Source of the DNA: Hormiphora californensis
Taxonomy: Eukaryota; Ctenophora; Tentaculata; Cydippida; Pleurobrachiidae
NCBI GenBank assembly: GCA_020137815.1
Contig: CM035362.1
Span: 5,819,715-5,883,714 of the forward strand
Length of the DNA stretch: 64,000 nt
Reading direction: 5' to 3'
Shown here: positions 33,753-49,300 of the stretch, piece by piece
How positions within the stretch are numbered: the first letter of the stretch is position 1
Layout of the letters: the number at the start of each line of letters is the position of its first letter
Position numbers and translations under genes: made by a program
Notes under the pieces: generated by a model
What the model was told of the DNA's origin: nothing
Databases searched by the model: none
The model's input: only the letters and a program-made list of their open reading frames with translations

Positions 33753-34282
33753 ATGGTTCAAGTTATCACAATGAGAGATACTGGACTTCTTCGTAATTCC
33801 CGGGTATGATTTCATGATATTGGAGTTCTAATCTATTTCAGCATTTCTCATGTCCCTGCATGTAAAGATCGTTTTCAATTTCCACTCTCAAATCACTATT
33901 TTCCCTCCCTCCCAAAATATTCCATATTCCAAATGCCTTCCATGCTTTGGTAATGAATTTCCCCCTCTGCGCTAGCTCATAATAATAGGGGTGACTTCGT
34001 AACCAATTCCATGCTGCAGTTAATGGGTATCCCTAGTCCCTGATTGGCTGATAGCCAGTCACATGACCTAAATAACGAGTTCTGATTGGTTCCTGACTAA
34101 TCCCTATATCCCCCACGCTGCAGTTAATGGGGATCCCCGAGTTCCGGTGTATGGCCAATGATGTTGAGGTGTACAGAAGGAGTAAAGCTGTCATGTTCGG
34201 GCCACGCAGCGACGGACCTGAGGCCTACCAGGAACGATTTTATTGGTTACTGCTAGATATGTTGTGGAGAGTGTGCCAGTAA
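33753..34282 (+). CDS. Possible two-exon small gene, unknown
   Basis: Exon 33753-33803 starts ATG and ends CGG|GTATG in phase 0. Exon 34124-34282, after a CTGCAG acceptor, continues the frame to TAA, for 69 aa. The second exon encodes PEFRCMANDVEVYRRSK and ends LLLDMLWRVCQ. I do not recognise it. CCAGTAAGT at the end could also be a donor leading to further exons that I cannot find, so this may be the beginning of a longer or broken gene. A MITE core and a 20-bp duplication of the acceptor region lie in the intron. Confidence 0.4.
33949..34013. mobile_element. Short derivative of the TTGGTTACGAAGTCACCCC element
   Basis: TTGGTAATGAATTTCCCCCT at the left and GGGGTGACTTCGTAACCAA at the right with almost nothing between. 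It is an internal deletion form of the 577-bp element at 57931. Confidence 0.6.
34036..34107. mobile_element. hAT-like CCAAT/E-box MITE, copy H (core only)
   Basis: Both CTGATTGG boxes remain; the central E-box is mutated to CACATG. It is flanked by repeats of GCTGCAGTTAATGG (34013 and 34117), which is the acceptor and start of the next exon. Confidence 0.75.
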
Positions 34283-36603
34283 GTTGAAAATCTTAAACCC
34301 TGTGCCCCCTGCCCCTTATAGGTACAGCTTGACATGCCCCCGGCCCCCTTACTACCCTTACAACTGACCATACTACTGCTTCTCTCATTCTCCCAGTCCT
34401 TCTCAGTCTGCTTCTATTACCCCACCTGACTCTCCCATGTCTCTCTCCCATCTATCTTCTGCCGATCTATACTGACTAGTGACTACAGCTGATACAGACA
34501 CTCTGACGAAGAAAATTAAATTGAAATTAACGGAGCGTGTCGTTGCAGTAGTTATTGTAGGCTGTGAGAAAATCACACAGCCGATGTTTTAACTGTTAGT
34601 TGCTTGCAGAAAATAACAATTTGTGACAAATTTAAAAACAATTTCACACACAAGATTGCAGAATGAGTAAGTGATCCGTTCTCGGCCCGCTGACTACCAT
34701 TCCAAATAGAGAACTATATTAGATGCATTTGTAATTGTATGCACTATAATCATATTGGTCCTTTGTCACACCGCCTATGCCGACTGCTTCAGTGCAGTGC
34801 AGTGTATGAGTTAGTGGCCTCATAGCCTACTCGAACTCAGTTTGCCACGCCACCGTCGTCAATCACGGTGTCGGGTGATCGTTCAAAATTCTAATAGATT
34901 TTCTACAGAGCTCTTCAGAGCTCTCAGTCTTAAACTAAGTATTTGCCTTGCTCGACCCTTTTGGGTCAGCACACTAGGGTGTGCTATTTCAAATTTTTTT
35001 CGACTAGGCCATTCAGTATCTAGCTAATGTGAAACTATGGACAATTCTCTATCACATCAGCAAAACAGAATCGAGATAGTGTTTGTCAGTTACGTTGGCA
35101 TCGCGATTTAAAAAGTGTAGTTTTTAACCGAAAAATGGTAAAAACAGGGAAATATGTGTGGTTTTCACCAGTTTTTGACATGTTCTTGATATCAACTTTT
35201 TATGTTCAGGATCGTGTTCAGCACCTCGAAACTGACAAGAATTGATATGCATCATTAAATGATGCTAAAGTTCATTTTTGACCTAAAAATGTTCATTTTT
35301 GACAAAAAATGTTCATTTTTGACAAAAAATGTTCATTTTGGACATGTTCTTAAATTTTGAGAGCTTTTTCATGAACGGGATCGTGTTCCGCAGGCCAAAA
35401 TTAGTCGGTTACAACCGAAATTTGCTTTCCACCAAGAAAAAACTAAAAAAAATTAAAATTCGTCCCCACGATTCTGCAAGTTGGTAAAATTAGCAAGAAA
35501 AAAAGGGAGAAAAATTTTTATTTTTGTTCATAAAGTGGATATCTGAAGACTCAAACTGAAAGTAACAGTTGTATAAGTTGTCACGAGACGATTTATATGT
35601 GTGTTTTGTTCGAAATCACGCCCTAAAACAGACTTTTTGAAATGAATATGCCCATATATGGGCATAGCTCGTGCCAACGTAATTGGGCCATGGTAGAGCC
35701 AAAACTTTGTGATAAAATGTTTTAGAATGATCGTAGGAGCTCATTTAACCCGATACCAAGTGAAATTTTGAATTAAATTAGGCATTTGAAAAAATAGCAC
35801 ACCTACGGCAAAATTAACATTAACTTTTCCAATTCCTCAGATGTCGGGAAAATGTCCTAATTGAGCATAATTGGGTCTAATTGACGGTGACACTGACCCC
35901 ACAACTTTTCACCTGGAAACAATAGAAGTTTCTGTGAGGGCTAATTTTGATACGCTGAATCATGTAAGCAACCTTTCCAATCCCTCAGAGCTCAAAAAGT
36001 GCCCTAATCGAGCAATTAAGACCAATTAGACCCAATATACTCAATTAGGGCACTTTCACGACCTCTGAAGGCTTGGAAAAAGTTGCTCAAGTTATTGAGC
36101 GTATCAAAATTAGTCAAAAAATTGCCCTCAAATTAAGTAGAAAGAAATAAAGATTCCTTAAACTATTTTTTAGGACTCAATCTCGATCAATTTTTTATTT
36201 TGGTGGAGCGCGCGAGTTTATACATTTTAATCTGCAAAAAATGGCGCGCAATATTAAGCGCGCGTGAAGCTAAGTTTTTCATAAAATTTCAAAATAAAAT
36301 CTCAACGAATTTTTTGTGCTTCCGGAACGTTTTTTCAAAATTTTCGGGACCTGAAAAATGAAAAATCGACTTAAAAATATTCAAACTTCTCAACTTGAAA
36401 GAGTGGTTAGGGAGCGTATTTTGTTATTTTCTTGTTTTAAAACGTTTGTGTTCTCTGAATCTCGAACTCTATGCGAGGAATGGCAGTGCTAGGAAAGTTG
36501 GGAAGCTCCGGACGTCGCGTCCCAAACACGACGTTAAACTGTTGACAATTACTAAAATATCAATATTTAACCGATTTCCATCCTGATAATAGCTAGTGCA
36601 GTC
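34283..36603. other. Intergenic upstream of CCT3
   Basis: No coding sequence is seen. There are three tandem copies of GTTCATTTTTGACAAAAAAT at 35270-35340. An imperfect hairpin at 35995-36055 uses AGTGCCCTAAT and ATTAGGGCACT. AT-rich sequence lies between. Confidence 0.55.
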
Positions 36604-39305
36604 ATGCAGGCCCCTATGTTGGTACTCAATCAGAACACCAAACGCGAGAGCGGCCGAAAGGTCCAACTCGGAAACATCAAAGCTGCCAAAACCATCAGCG
36701 ACATTGTAAGTCCGATAAATTTCTCATCAACTATAATTCGTTAATTAAAATCTAACATCTATAAACATCATATTTAATCACCACTCCCTCTCTGCAGATC
36801 AGGACTTGTCTTGGACCCAGGGCTATGTTGAAGATGCTCATGGACCCCATGGGTGGAATAGTGATGACCAACGACGGTAACGCTATCCTTCGAGAAATCC
36901 AGGTATGTAAAATTATAGGCAGGGTTAAATTAGGTGCTTTGTGAAGTGGACCATTTCCGTGGTTGCTCTTGTGAATTTGATTAATTCCAAAAGTTAATTT
37001 CAAACATCTCCCCACCCCAGGTCCAGCACCCTGCAGCCAAGAGTATGATTGAGATCTCCAGGACCCAGGACGAGGAAGTTGGTGATGGAACTACCAGTGT
37101 TATCATCCTGGCAGGGGAACTGCTGAAGAACGCAGAGCCTTTCCTTGTTGAGAACATGCACCCTACCCTTATTATTGCTGCCTACCGACAGGTACGGGAC
37201 TGTTAAACTTTGTTACTTACTTTTAATTTCCTACTTTTTCAAGGATTTGGGGATTGGTTTTAGGGACTGGTTCATTTTCCACTAAATGGATTTATAAATT
37301 ACATTTCTAAAACTAGAGATCAATCACACCGACAACAATTTCCCTCTATTTCACCATCTTACAGGCTCTTGAGGATGCAGTTGAGATACTGAGGAATGAA
37401 GTTGCCACTCCCGTGGACACCAACAGCAGGGAGGAGATGATCAAGATCATCCGATCCAGGTAATTGGGCAGTGATTTGGGCAGCGTATTTGGCAGCGGAT
37501 CGTGGGCAGTTAGAATTTTAACCTTGTGAGCCTGTAGAGAAACTATTAAACTGATTTGTTCCAGATATTGCTTGTCAGCTTATTTGATGGATAATTCATC
37601 CTATTGGAGTTCAAATGAATGCTTTTTGAAATATCCTGCATGATTTTTTACCATGCAGGATAATATAGCCTATGATCCCTTTAAATCCACCTCTCCTAAC
37701 AAAATATTCATTTCTTTTTAGCGACTCTGTTATAGCTTTGTGTTTTTTCCGCAAAAAGTTCTTTATTAAACCATCAAACAGAAGAACAATTTGCCCTCTA
37801 GTACTAATATTACCGAGTACCCTTTCAAACGATCATGCCACCTCAATTGTTGCCTAGCTCGGCCCTCTTTTCGCGAGCTCCGCAAATGTAAAGGGAGGGT
37901 TAGAACATAACAACTCATTTGTCCCATTCCGTAACAATCACCACCTCTCTTCAGTTTGGCCACCAAGTTTATGAAGGGATGGAGTGATCTGGCGTGTGGT
38001 ATTGCTCTTGATGCTGTCAGATGTGTTCACATCGAGGAGAAGGGAGGATACAAAGAGATCGACATCAAACGATACGCTAAGGTAAGAATATATCCTAGCT
38101 TTTCCTAATCTATGAAAATATTTTAATTTTCACGGTTTTTCACTGGCTGTTTTTCTCCGTCTTGGTACTTACTTCCCCCTATCTCTGAAAGGTCGAGAAA
38201 GTTCCCGGAGGTAGTATTGAAGAGAGTCAGATCTTGGACGGTGTGATGTTCAACAAGGATGTCACTCACACTGGCATGAAGAGGAAAATCGAGAACCCCA
38301 GGTAAATGGAACCGACCGAATCAGGGAATACTGGTCCCTGATTGGCTGATAACCAGTCACGTGACCTAAATAACGAGTTCTGATTGGTTGTTTACTTGTT
38401 TCGGTCGGTTCCAGGTAAATGCCTACACCAAATTGAGACAGTTTATCTCTTTCGAGGTTACAAACTTTAACTTAAAATACCAACCAATGCCCCCTAAAAA
38501 AACTATTTCACAACTGCCCAAATCATGATAACCCCCTCCCTAGGATCCTAATGTTGGATTGCAACTTGGAGTACAAAAAGGGAGAGAGCCAGACGAACCT
38601 CGAGTTCATGCAGGAGACCGACTTCAGGAAGATCTTGGAGCAGGAGGAGGAGTATATCAAGACGATGTGTGATGAGATAATCGCCGTGAAACCTGACCTT
38701 GTTCTTACTGGTTAGTGTTCCGTGTTATGTTAGTTTTATGTTATTTGTTTTATAATTCTGTTTTATAATTCATCTGTTATGTCCCATGTTTTCATTGTGT
38801 TATACCCTCCCCCACTAACTCCCCCCTCCTCTTCAGAGAAAGGTGTCTCGGATTTGGCTCAACATTTCCTTCTCAAGGCTGGTATCACCGCCATCAGACG
38901 ACTCAGGAAAAGTGACATGAACAGGGTCGCACGAGCTGTTGGAGGTCAGATTGTCCACAGGACTGATGAGCTGAAGGAATGTGATATCGGAACCAACTGT
39001 GGTCTTTTTGAGGTTAGTTTTGGATTTTAGGTTCGTCATTTATTATCGAATCATGATTCAAGGGATTATTTTATGATAAATTGTGTATAGCCAGTCTGTT
39101 TTATACGGATATATAACTTTCGGAAAGAGGGACACTGTATTATTTATTCTTGTGTACACACAATGTCACCTGTTCTCCAAGGTGGCAGTTCGGATCTCAC
39201 ACTGTTCAGCTCATTAGTTAACTACTATAACAGTTGTGCAGTTGTGAGCTGGAGTGGCAGTTATTACAATTATTGCATGTTGTCAGATGTCCCACTCTCT
39301 CTCAA

Positions 39306-39358
<53 letters not shown>

Positions 39359-41448
39359 CCCTACCTCCGTTTCAGATCAAGAAAATGGGAGATGAATACT
39401 TCACATTCCTGACAAAGTGCAAGGAACCCAAGGCCTGTACCATCCTACTGAGGGGAGCCAGCAAGGACGTTCTTATGGAGGTAAACACGTGGTTTTAATC
39501 AATATTATTATTAGGCTTACATTGTGCATTGGTAGCCCTTGCCAGTTGCCGGTGCGCTAAGAATTACTTGAAAATATTAGTTTCAGGTGTAATTTATAAC
39601 CTGTTTGTAATTTTGTAATCAAGATCTGAATGGGGTCTCCAGTATAGTAATAGTAATCCAAAGTTATATCCCACACACTAGGTTGAGAGGAACCTTCAAG
39701 ATGCCATGAATGTTGCTAGGAATGTCCTTCTCGATCCCTTCCTGGTTCCCGGGGGCGGTGCCGCTGAGGCTGCTCTCGCTTACAGGCTCATCGAGAAGAG
39801 CAAAACCATCCAGGTACATGTAGTTTGGGTTTTATTTATTTAGGGGTGGGAGCAAAACTAATTCCAAGTGGAAACTGGAAATTTGATGGTTTAACAATGA
39901 CCGGTTGCTGTCATGAATGCGTTACCTTTTTCAAATTTTGAGTCTTCAGGGTCTCTCGGTCACAGTTCCCACTTTATCTTGTTTTTCTAATTGTCCTTCC
40001 TCTTCCCAGGGTGTCGGACAGTGGCCTTACAGAGCTGTAGCTGAGGCCCTCAAGGTCATCCCAAAGACTCTGATGCAGAACTGCGGAGTGAACACAATCC
40101 GAACCATGACCACCCTGACGGCTAAACATGCCACCGGTGGAACCAGTTGGGGTGTTGATGGGGATACTGGAGATGTGGTGGATATGAAGACCTTCGGTAT
40201 CTGGGATACACTTCAGGTATTGTTATCTCTCCTCTTATATGATCTTGGCCATGATATATACATGGGGATCAGAAATAGTCAAATCAGTGACAGCGCAGCA
40301 GATTTTATTATTTAATTAGGATTTAGGATCTAGGAAGTTATTGGCTTGGTAAATTTCCAAAGATCACAAATCACGGTGTGCGGACTCTAGTGCTACACTC
40401 TAAGTCTAAAGAGGACTCTATATCTAAATTTAGATTTAGATAAAGAGTCCAAATAATTCTAAACTCTAGGAGGACTCTTTATCTAAAAAGTCTACACAGG
40501 GCGGACTCTTTATCTAAAAAGTCTAAACAAAGTGGACTCTATATCTACATAAATCTAAATTAGATATAGAGTCCGCCTTTCGCCGCGAACTCGAGATTTC
40601 GGCCGTTAGGCCGGAAACGAGAGTTTGCTCTACCCCTATACTAATTTAGAAGTGTTAGGGCCGTTATTTGGGTTCGAGGTTAGGGTTAGGGTTAGTGTTA
40701 GGGTTAGGTTTTGGGTTGGGTTAGGATTTTAGACATAGAGTCCGGGTTGGAGGATTTGGCGCCAAAATGTACTAGAGGACTCTATATCTAAAAATTCTAC
40801 ACAGGGCGGACTCTTTATCTAAAAAGTCTACACAGGGAGGACTCTTTATCTAAATTTTTTTCAAAATCTAACTCCCGGTGCCCGGATTATAAAAATTTTC
40901 GATAAATACGGATTTCACGTATTAATCTTGCTGCCAAAATTTTTTCAATTTGCTGCCGATTTGCTGCCTCGTGAATCGAAATTTGTCCGATGGCAGTCCG
41001 CAATCGGTCCAATTGCTGCTGGCAGCATAATCTTATCAATTAGTTATCTAAAAAAAGGTCACCGGTTAGATCAATTTGCTGCCTCGCCCTTGATTTGCTG
41101 CCAAATTAAGGGCATTAATCTCTTGGGTATTTGCAATATCCGGGCACCGGGATCTAACTGTAGATAAAGAGTCCGTTTTTAGATATAGAGTCCGCCTTGG
41201 ATTTAGATAAAGAGTCCGTTAGCACTAGAGTCCGCCCACCACAAATCACAACCACACAAATACTAAACCCGGTGTTTCTACTACAGGTGAAATGCCAGGT
41301 AATGAAAACCGCTATTGAGACAGCCATCCTTCTTCTCCGAATCGATGACATTGTCTCCGGAGTCAAGAAAATGTCAGATATTGAGGCCGAGAAAATGGCG
41401 GGTAAATTCCAGCAACAGCAACCCCAGGAACCACCCGCAGAAGAATAG
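36604..41448 (+). CDS. CCT3: T-complex protein 1 subunit gamma (CCT3)
   Basis: Twelve exons: 36604-36705, 36798-36902, 37021-37191, 37365-37459, 37955-38081, 38192-38301, 38544-38710, 38837-39012, 39376-39480, 39682-39813, 40010-40216, 41287-41448. All phases agree, giving 552 aa against ~545 in vertebrates. It encodes one subunit of the cytosolic chaperonin ring that folds actin, tubulin and other proteins using ATP. Group II chaperonin landmarks are present: GPRAMLKML, MTNDGNAIL, QDEEVGDGTTSV, the apical region (VLTEKGVSDLAQHFL) and the C-terminal equatorial part (VPGGGAAEAALAYR, TWGVDGDTG equivalent, ILLRIDDIV). The tail is Gln/Pro/Glu-rich. Start: the first ATG before LVLNQNTKRESG. Intron 6 begins in a MITE target duplication and intron 11 holds an 860-bp element. 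The gene looks intact and functional. Confidence 0.97.
37850..37909. repeat. Dispersed AGGGTTAGAACAT repeat
   Basis: TTGCCTAGCTCGGCCC to AAAGGGAGGGTTAGAACATA. It lies in CCT3 intron 4. Confidence 0.55.
38308..38411. mobile_element. hAT-like CCAAT/E-box MITE, copy I, at a CCT3 splice donor
   Basis: A 104-bp element with TIRs GGAACCGACCGAA and TTCGGTCGGTTCC. The exact 8-bp duplications AGGTAAAT lie at 38300-38307 and 38412-38419. The left copy is the CCT3 exon 6 donor (AG|GTAAAT), so the insertion duplicated the splice site and left the element at the very start of the intron. Confidence 0.95.
39296..39360. repeat. (CT)n microsatellite in CCT3 intron 8
   Basis: Pure CT dinucleotides in the pyrimidine tract just upstream of the acceptor at 39375. 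Confidence 0.9.
40379..41237. mobile_element. 860-bp TIR element in CCT3 intron 11
   Basis: Ends GCGGACTCTAGTGCT and AGCACTAGAGTCCGC, flanked by CACAAATCAC on both sides (about 40365 and 41241). A 9-10 bp duplication is typical of Mutator-like elements. Inside are many GGACTCTTTATCTAAA words in both orientations and a short TTAGGG run at 40678-40715. No transposase is present. Confidence 0.7.
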
Positions 41449-42422
41449 GGCGTGGTGTCCTCCCTCCCTCCATTTTTTACACTATAACATCACCCCGACA
41501 CGCCGAGCTCTGGAAGCGAGATATATACAAGAGAAAGATCGGCCAGTGTGCTTTGTTTATAGTTTTATACACCCGCTTCTGTGTGGATCGTTTTGTCCTA
41601 TATATTTGTGTATTTAATTTTCTGAAAAAATCCACGTGTTTTGGTTGTCTTTTGATGACGAAAAAAATTGGAAATTTGGAAACTTTGGCCGACAGACAGA
41701 CAAAATGACTCCACTCCCCAGATCCAACCACTAGTATATGAAAAGCTCGATTCACCGTTATACCTAAGCTAGCGTTTCGCCCCTTTTTCATTCATCTCTA
41801 TCTGTCTATCACCTCTATCTGTCTATCATCTGTCTAGCATCTCTAATAATAGTTGAAGATGATGAAATTAACTGACACTAAAGTTGGGACCATAGTAATC
41901 CCGACGCAATATTCGTACCTTTTTGAGGTAGTTGGTAATAATTAGTTAATTAGTTAATTACCTGCATTGAAAGTTTTTTCTTGAATTCTTCGTTCTGGCT
42001 ATTGTTGCTATCCGGCCTTGCATTAAAACTTCTTGCTACATCTAGTATTATACATCTAGTATACATCTAGTACACTTCTTGCTACATCTAGTATACACTA
42101 TGACGGAACTTTCCAGTATACAAATTCCTACACAGTACTCTTTTCTCTTTGAGGTAGAAACCAACTGTTCATCTTGTCCCCCTCTTTGAGGTAGAAACCA
42201 ACTCTTCATCTTGCCCCACCAGTCTTGCCTAGCTAGACTCTGTTACAAATGTTAAGGAGGGTTAGAACATAACAACACCAGTCTTGGTCTCATATAAAAG
42301 AAGGACAATGAAACATGCACTTCCAATCATAATTCATTGATTTAGATAAACAAAATTGTAACACCCCCTGTCCGCTAATTGGTTCACCCCCTAGATATAT
42401 CCTACCACCAATTACATTTCAG
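41449..42422. other. CCT3 3' flank and upstream of the next gene
   Basis: Holds the CCT3 3' untranslated region, for which I see no clear AATAAA. After it come tandem words (TACATCTAGTATACA near 42040-42110; CTCTTTGAGGTAGAAACCAA twice at 42149-42205) and an AGGGTTAGAACAT repeat at 42228-42280. Confidence 0.5.
42228..42280. repeat. Dispersed AGGGTTAGAACAT repeat
   Basis: GCCTAGCTAGACTCTGTTAC to GGAGGGTTAGAACATAACAA. Confidence 0.6.
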
Positions 42423-42431
42423 CCACCCCCG

Positions 42432-46520
<4,089 letters not shown>

Positions 46521-46802
46521 ATGTGTGGAGAGAGTGGAAGTTGAGTGAGGACAGCGCCCAGAGGAAGGGAAATGTGAGGAATGTGGAAATGTGAGGAAAG
46601 TGGAAGGAGTGTGGAAATTGTTGAATGTGGACTTCAGATGTTGATTGTTACAGCTCTAGGCCAATATCAGACAATTTATGAGTGTATAAATCTGTAATAT
46701 AGTGTAATCTAGCCTGTAAATATATATTGAGTGTGTATCTAGATGTTTGATCGCTCCTTATCTGTATGTGGTAAATATCTTATTCACATCGGTTTAGCAA
46801 TG

Positions 46803-46975
46803 CAGTTGGACCCCGATTTACCGGGAGGATAAACTCCCGATAGAGGTATTTGGCCCCCATATAATATACCATGTTGTTTTGTTCAAACTCTTTTTAGGAG
46901 GGTCGAACAAGGCAAATACCAGGCACCCCGATTTACTCTTTCCCCCGAGCATCCCGGTAAATCAGGGTCCGACTG
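46803..46975. mobile_element. Pogo-like MITE, ACCGGG subfamily
   Basis: CAGTTGGACCCCGATTTACC to GGTAAATCAGGGTCCGACTG. The interior carries another small element, TTGTTCAAACTC to GGGTCGAACAAGG (46872-46916). Confidence 0.8.
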
Positions 46976-46989
46976 TATTGGTTTGGTTG

Positions 46990-47140
46990 GACAATTCAAA
47001 GCATGTTAGTCATGTTAGTAGGAACCGGCGATTCTTTTCGATTTCTTCTCAATCTCGATCTTAAGTTATTCCCTAAAGATCGAACCTAAATCGAGAAGAA
47101 TCACCGTTCCTACTAACATGACGAACATGCTTTGAATTAG
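46990..47140. mobile_element. 150-bp hairpin element
   Basis: ATTCAAAGCATGTTAGTCAT and the complement near 47118-47138, with GTTAGTAGGAACCG and GATTCTTTTCGAT continuing the stem. Confidence 0.7.
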
Positions 47141-47433
47141 CAATTCCTTTGTGGGATGATGTTTTGTGTGTTATGTTAGTTTAATTTAACGCCAATTGGC
47201 GAATTCTTTTACAATGAAACAAAGCGTTATTTACTTTTTTAAATGTTAGGAAACAAGTAGTAGGGTCGAGAACTAATACAATCATCAAACATCACAAAGC
47301 ATTTCTGTAGGAGAGAGTTCTCTAGAGCAAGATGTAACCAGGTTGAGTTCTCCAAAGGTAACCACTGGTTACTCCAGAGGTAACCATAGTAACTGCAGCT
47401 CTCCAGAGCTGTAACCATAGCAACAGAAGCTCT

Positions 47434-48168
47434 TTAGAGAATGCACAGGATAGTCTTGGCGATCTGGATGGCGATCTGGAACTCAACAGGAATTGGAAGG
47501 GGGATGGGAAGGCCGGAACAAAGGATGGCTTTCTTCAGTGCAATACACTTGGCAATCTGTGAGGGGGGATTTGGTGTTTTATAGTGCACTACACTATAGT
47601 GGGTCTTGATTGCCTGGCTAGATTGTGTTTCAAATGTAATTGTAAAGGGAGGGTTAGAACATAACAATGTCTTGAGGGAGAAATTTATGCCATTCCAAAT
47701 AGAGAGTGAGTGAGTGAGTGAGTGGTTGTGAAAGAAAGAAGGAGAGAGTGAGCGAGATAGAGAGATTTCTATAGAGAGTGAGACAAAAAACAAAAATAGT
47801 GTGTACTTACCCATTCCTGGAGCTCAGCGGGATCAATAAATGCGACTCCTCCCTCCAGGTTGTCGTCAAGAACAGCCAGCTCCATACTGCAGGAGAAAGT
47901 GGTTAAGATTCGGAGAGAGAAAGCTGAGAGAGAGGGAGAGAGCGGGGAGGAATTGGTGGTTGAGTTGGGGAGGAGATGGTTGTTGGTTATTGGTTATGGG
48001 TCAAGGTTAAATGGTAGAGAGTGCACTCTACTCGAGTTCTCTAACTAAACCGACAACTCGAGTCTCTCGGAGAACTCAGGCACAGCTCGGGATAATTATA
48101 GCCTATAGTTATTTTACTTACGCCATGGAGACTGCCACGAGAAGAAGAACACCAAACACAAACTTCAT
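47434..48168 (-). CDS. Small secreted peptide precursor, unknown
   Basis: Exons in transcript order: 48168-48122, 47886-47811, 47556-47434. Phases match (2 then 0) and the product is 81 aa. Exon 1 is a clear signal peptide (MKFVFGVLLLVAVSMA). Exon 2 is acidic, like a propeptide (LAVLDDNLEGG, DPAELQEW). Exon 3 is a 40-residue hydrophobic, weakly cationic C-terminus (IAKCIALKKAILC, then ICIL-like TILCIL) with three cysteines and a proline-rich hinge (LPIPLPIP). The layout of signal, acidic pro-part and hydrophobic/cationic mature part is common in host-defence peptides, but the family is not recognised and activity is an inference. A TATA box lies 43 bp upstream of ATG. Confidence 0.7.
47609..47668. 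repeat. Dispersed AGGGTTAGAACAT repeat
   Basis: TTGCCTGGCTAGATTGTGTT to GGGAGGGTTAGAACATAACA. It lies in an intron of the small secreted peptide gene. Confidence 0.6.
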
Positions 48169-48210
48169 CTTGAGATAATTGTAGTCATTTTCCCTCCCTC
48201 CCACTGCCCC

Positions 48211-48217
48211 TTTTATA
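48211..48217 (-). promoter_or_regulatory. TATA box of the small secreted peptide gene
   Basis: TATAAAA on the minus strand, 43 bp before the start codon. This implies a very short 5' untranslated region. It is followed by a G-rich purine stretch. Confidence 0.65.
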
Positions 48218-48219
48218 CC

Positions 48220-49300
48220 ACCATATCACGCAGCATGGATTAAACCCCATGGTCACCAGGTGTCGTGACATGGGAACGAGTTGATTTAGCACCTTCCTTC
48301 TATTAGAAGTTAAAATCCGATTTAGAACTTCTAAATTGAACTGATCTGCCTTAAAGGTGTTAAATTGAATGGATCACAATGGGGCCATTCTGTGAATGCT
48401 AATGAATAGTTATATTTAATTGTCAGACGTCAGACGTCACACAGCACAGGTGTCCTATTTGCCGTGTGAATGCTATTGCTAGGTCGAGAAGTTTCAGCTA
48501 GACGTATTCAGCATTCTTTAACTGGAGACGATTTATTTTAATTTAATTAATCCTTAAGAAAGATAAAACACCGAGTTGGAATTTGAAAATCAACCGGAAT
48601 AAGAACGAGATGAAACTAAAAATCGGAGACTCCAGAATTGTGTCATACAATTTGATGACATCATCTAGATGATGCATCTACTGTCTGGCGGTGCCAATCC
48701 GACCTGAGATTGTGAATCAAAAACCGTTTTGAAAACGTAGTTTGGCGACGCCAGACACTGACAGACAGTGACACTGACAGGTGTGTGAGGTGGGGATATT
48801 GAGTGACGCTCGTCAGCGCTGGTCATTTGTGCGCGCATGCCCGTGCAAAATGAGTGTACGGTGTGTGCGTGTGTGTGTGTGTGTCACTTCTTTCAGTCGT
48901 TGTGTAGTTTCGTTTGTTGTTCATGTACCTCTGTTTGTTTCTTAAACTGTTCTCTCTAGTCTCTATCTAACCGGGGTCGCTCAGATATCTCTGACAATTT
49001 AACTCGTTGTACCCCCCATGTACTTTGTCGAATCGGTTTGTCTATTTTGTCTATTTTGTATCTTTAACGGTGCCAGTCACGTGTACCGGTACAACACACA
49101 ACAGGACCCAGCTCTGATATGACAGGTACGGTGTCACGGTGAGCCTCTCTCTCTTTGCTGAGTAGTGAGTAAGGGGTTGAAGTATTAAGTATTGCACCGA
49201 ATATAGGTCAAAAATAAACACAAGAAATTTCTCGAACAGATAATACGGAATTGGAAAATATCCAACTCAAACCTCAAAAACACATTCACACACAAATCTC
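48220..49300. other. Intergenic between the peptide gene and the GalNAc-transferase 3' end
   Basis: Contains one CTGTCTGGCG-family MITE (48681-48760) and a GTGTGTGT tract near 48865-48885. No coding sequence is seen. Confidence 0.55.
48681..48760. mobile_element. CTGTCTGGCG-family MITE
   Basis: CTGTCTGGCGGTGCC at the left and GGCGACGCCAGACACTG at the right. Confidence 0.65.

Noticed and set aside
38308-38411. The MITE as a complete new intron (introner) in CCT3
   Set aside because: The coding sequence resumes only at 38544, so the MITE is part of a longer intron. Removing only the MITE would leave noncoding bases in the message.
40678-40728. Telomere or interstitial telomeric array
   Set aside because: Only a few TTAGGG units with errors, inside a transposon in an intron.
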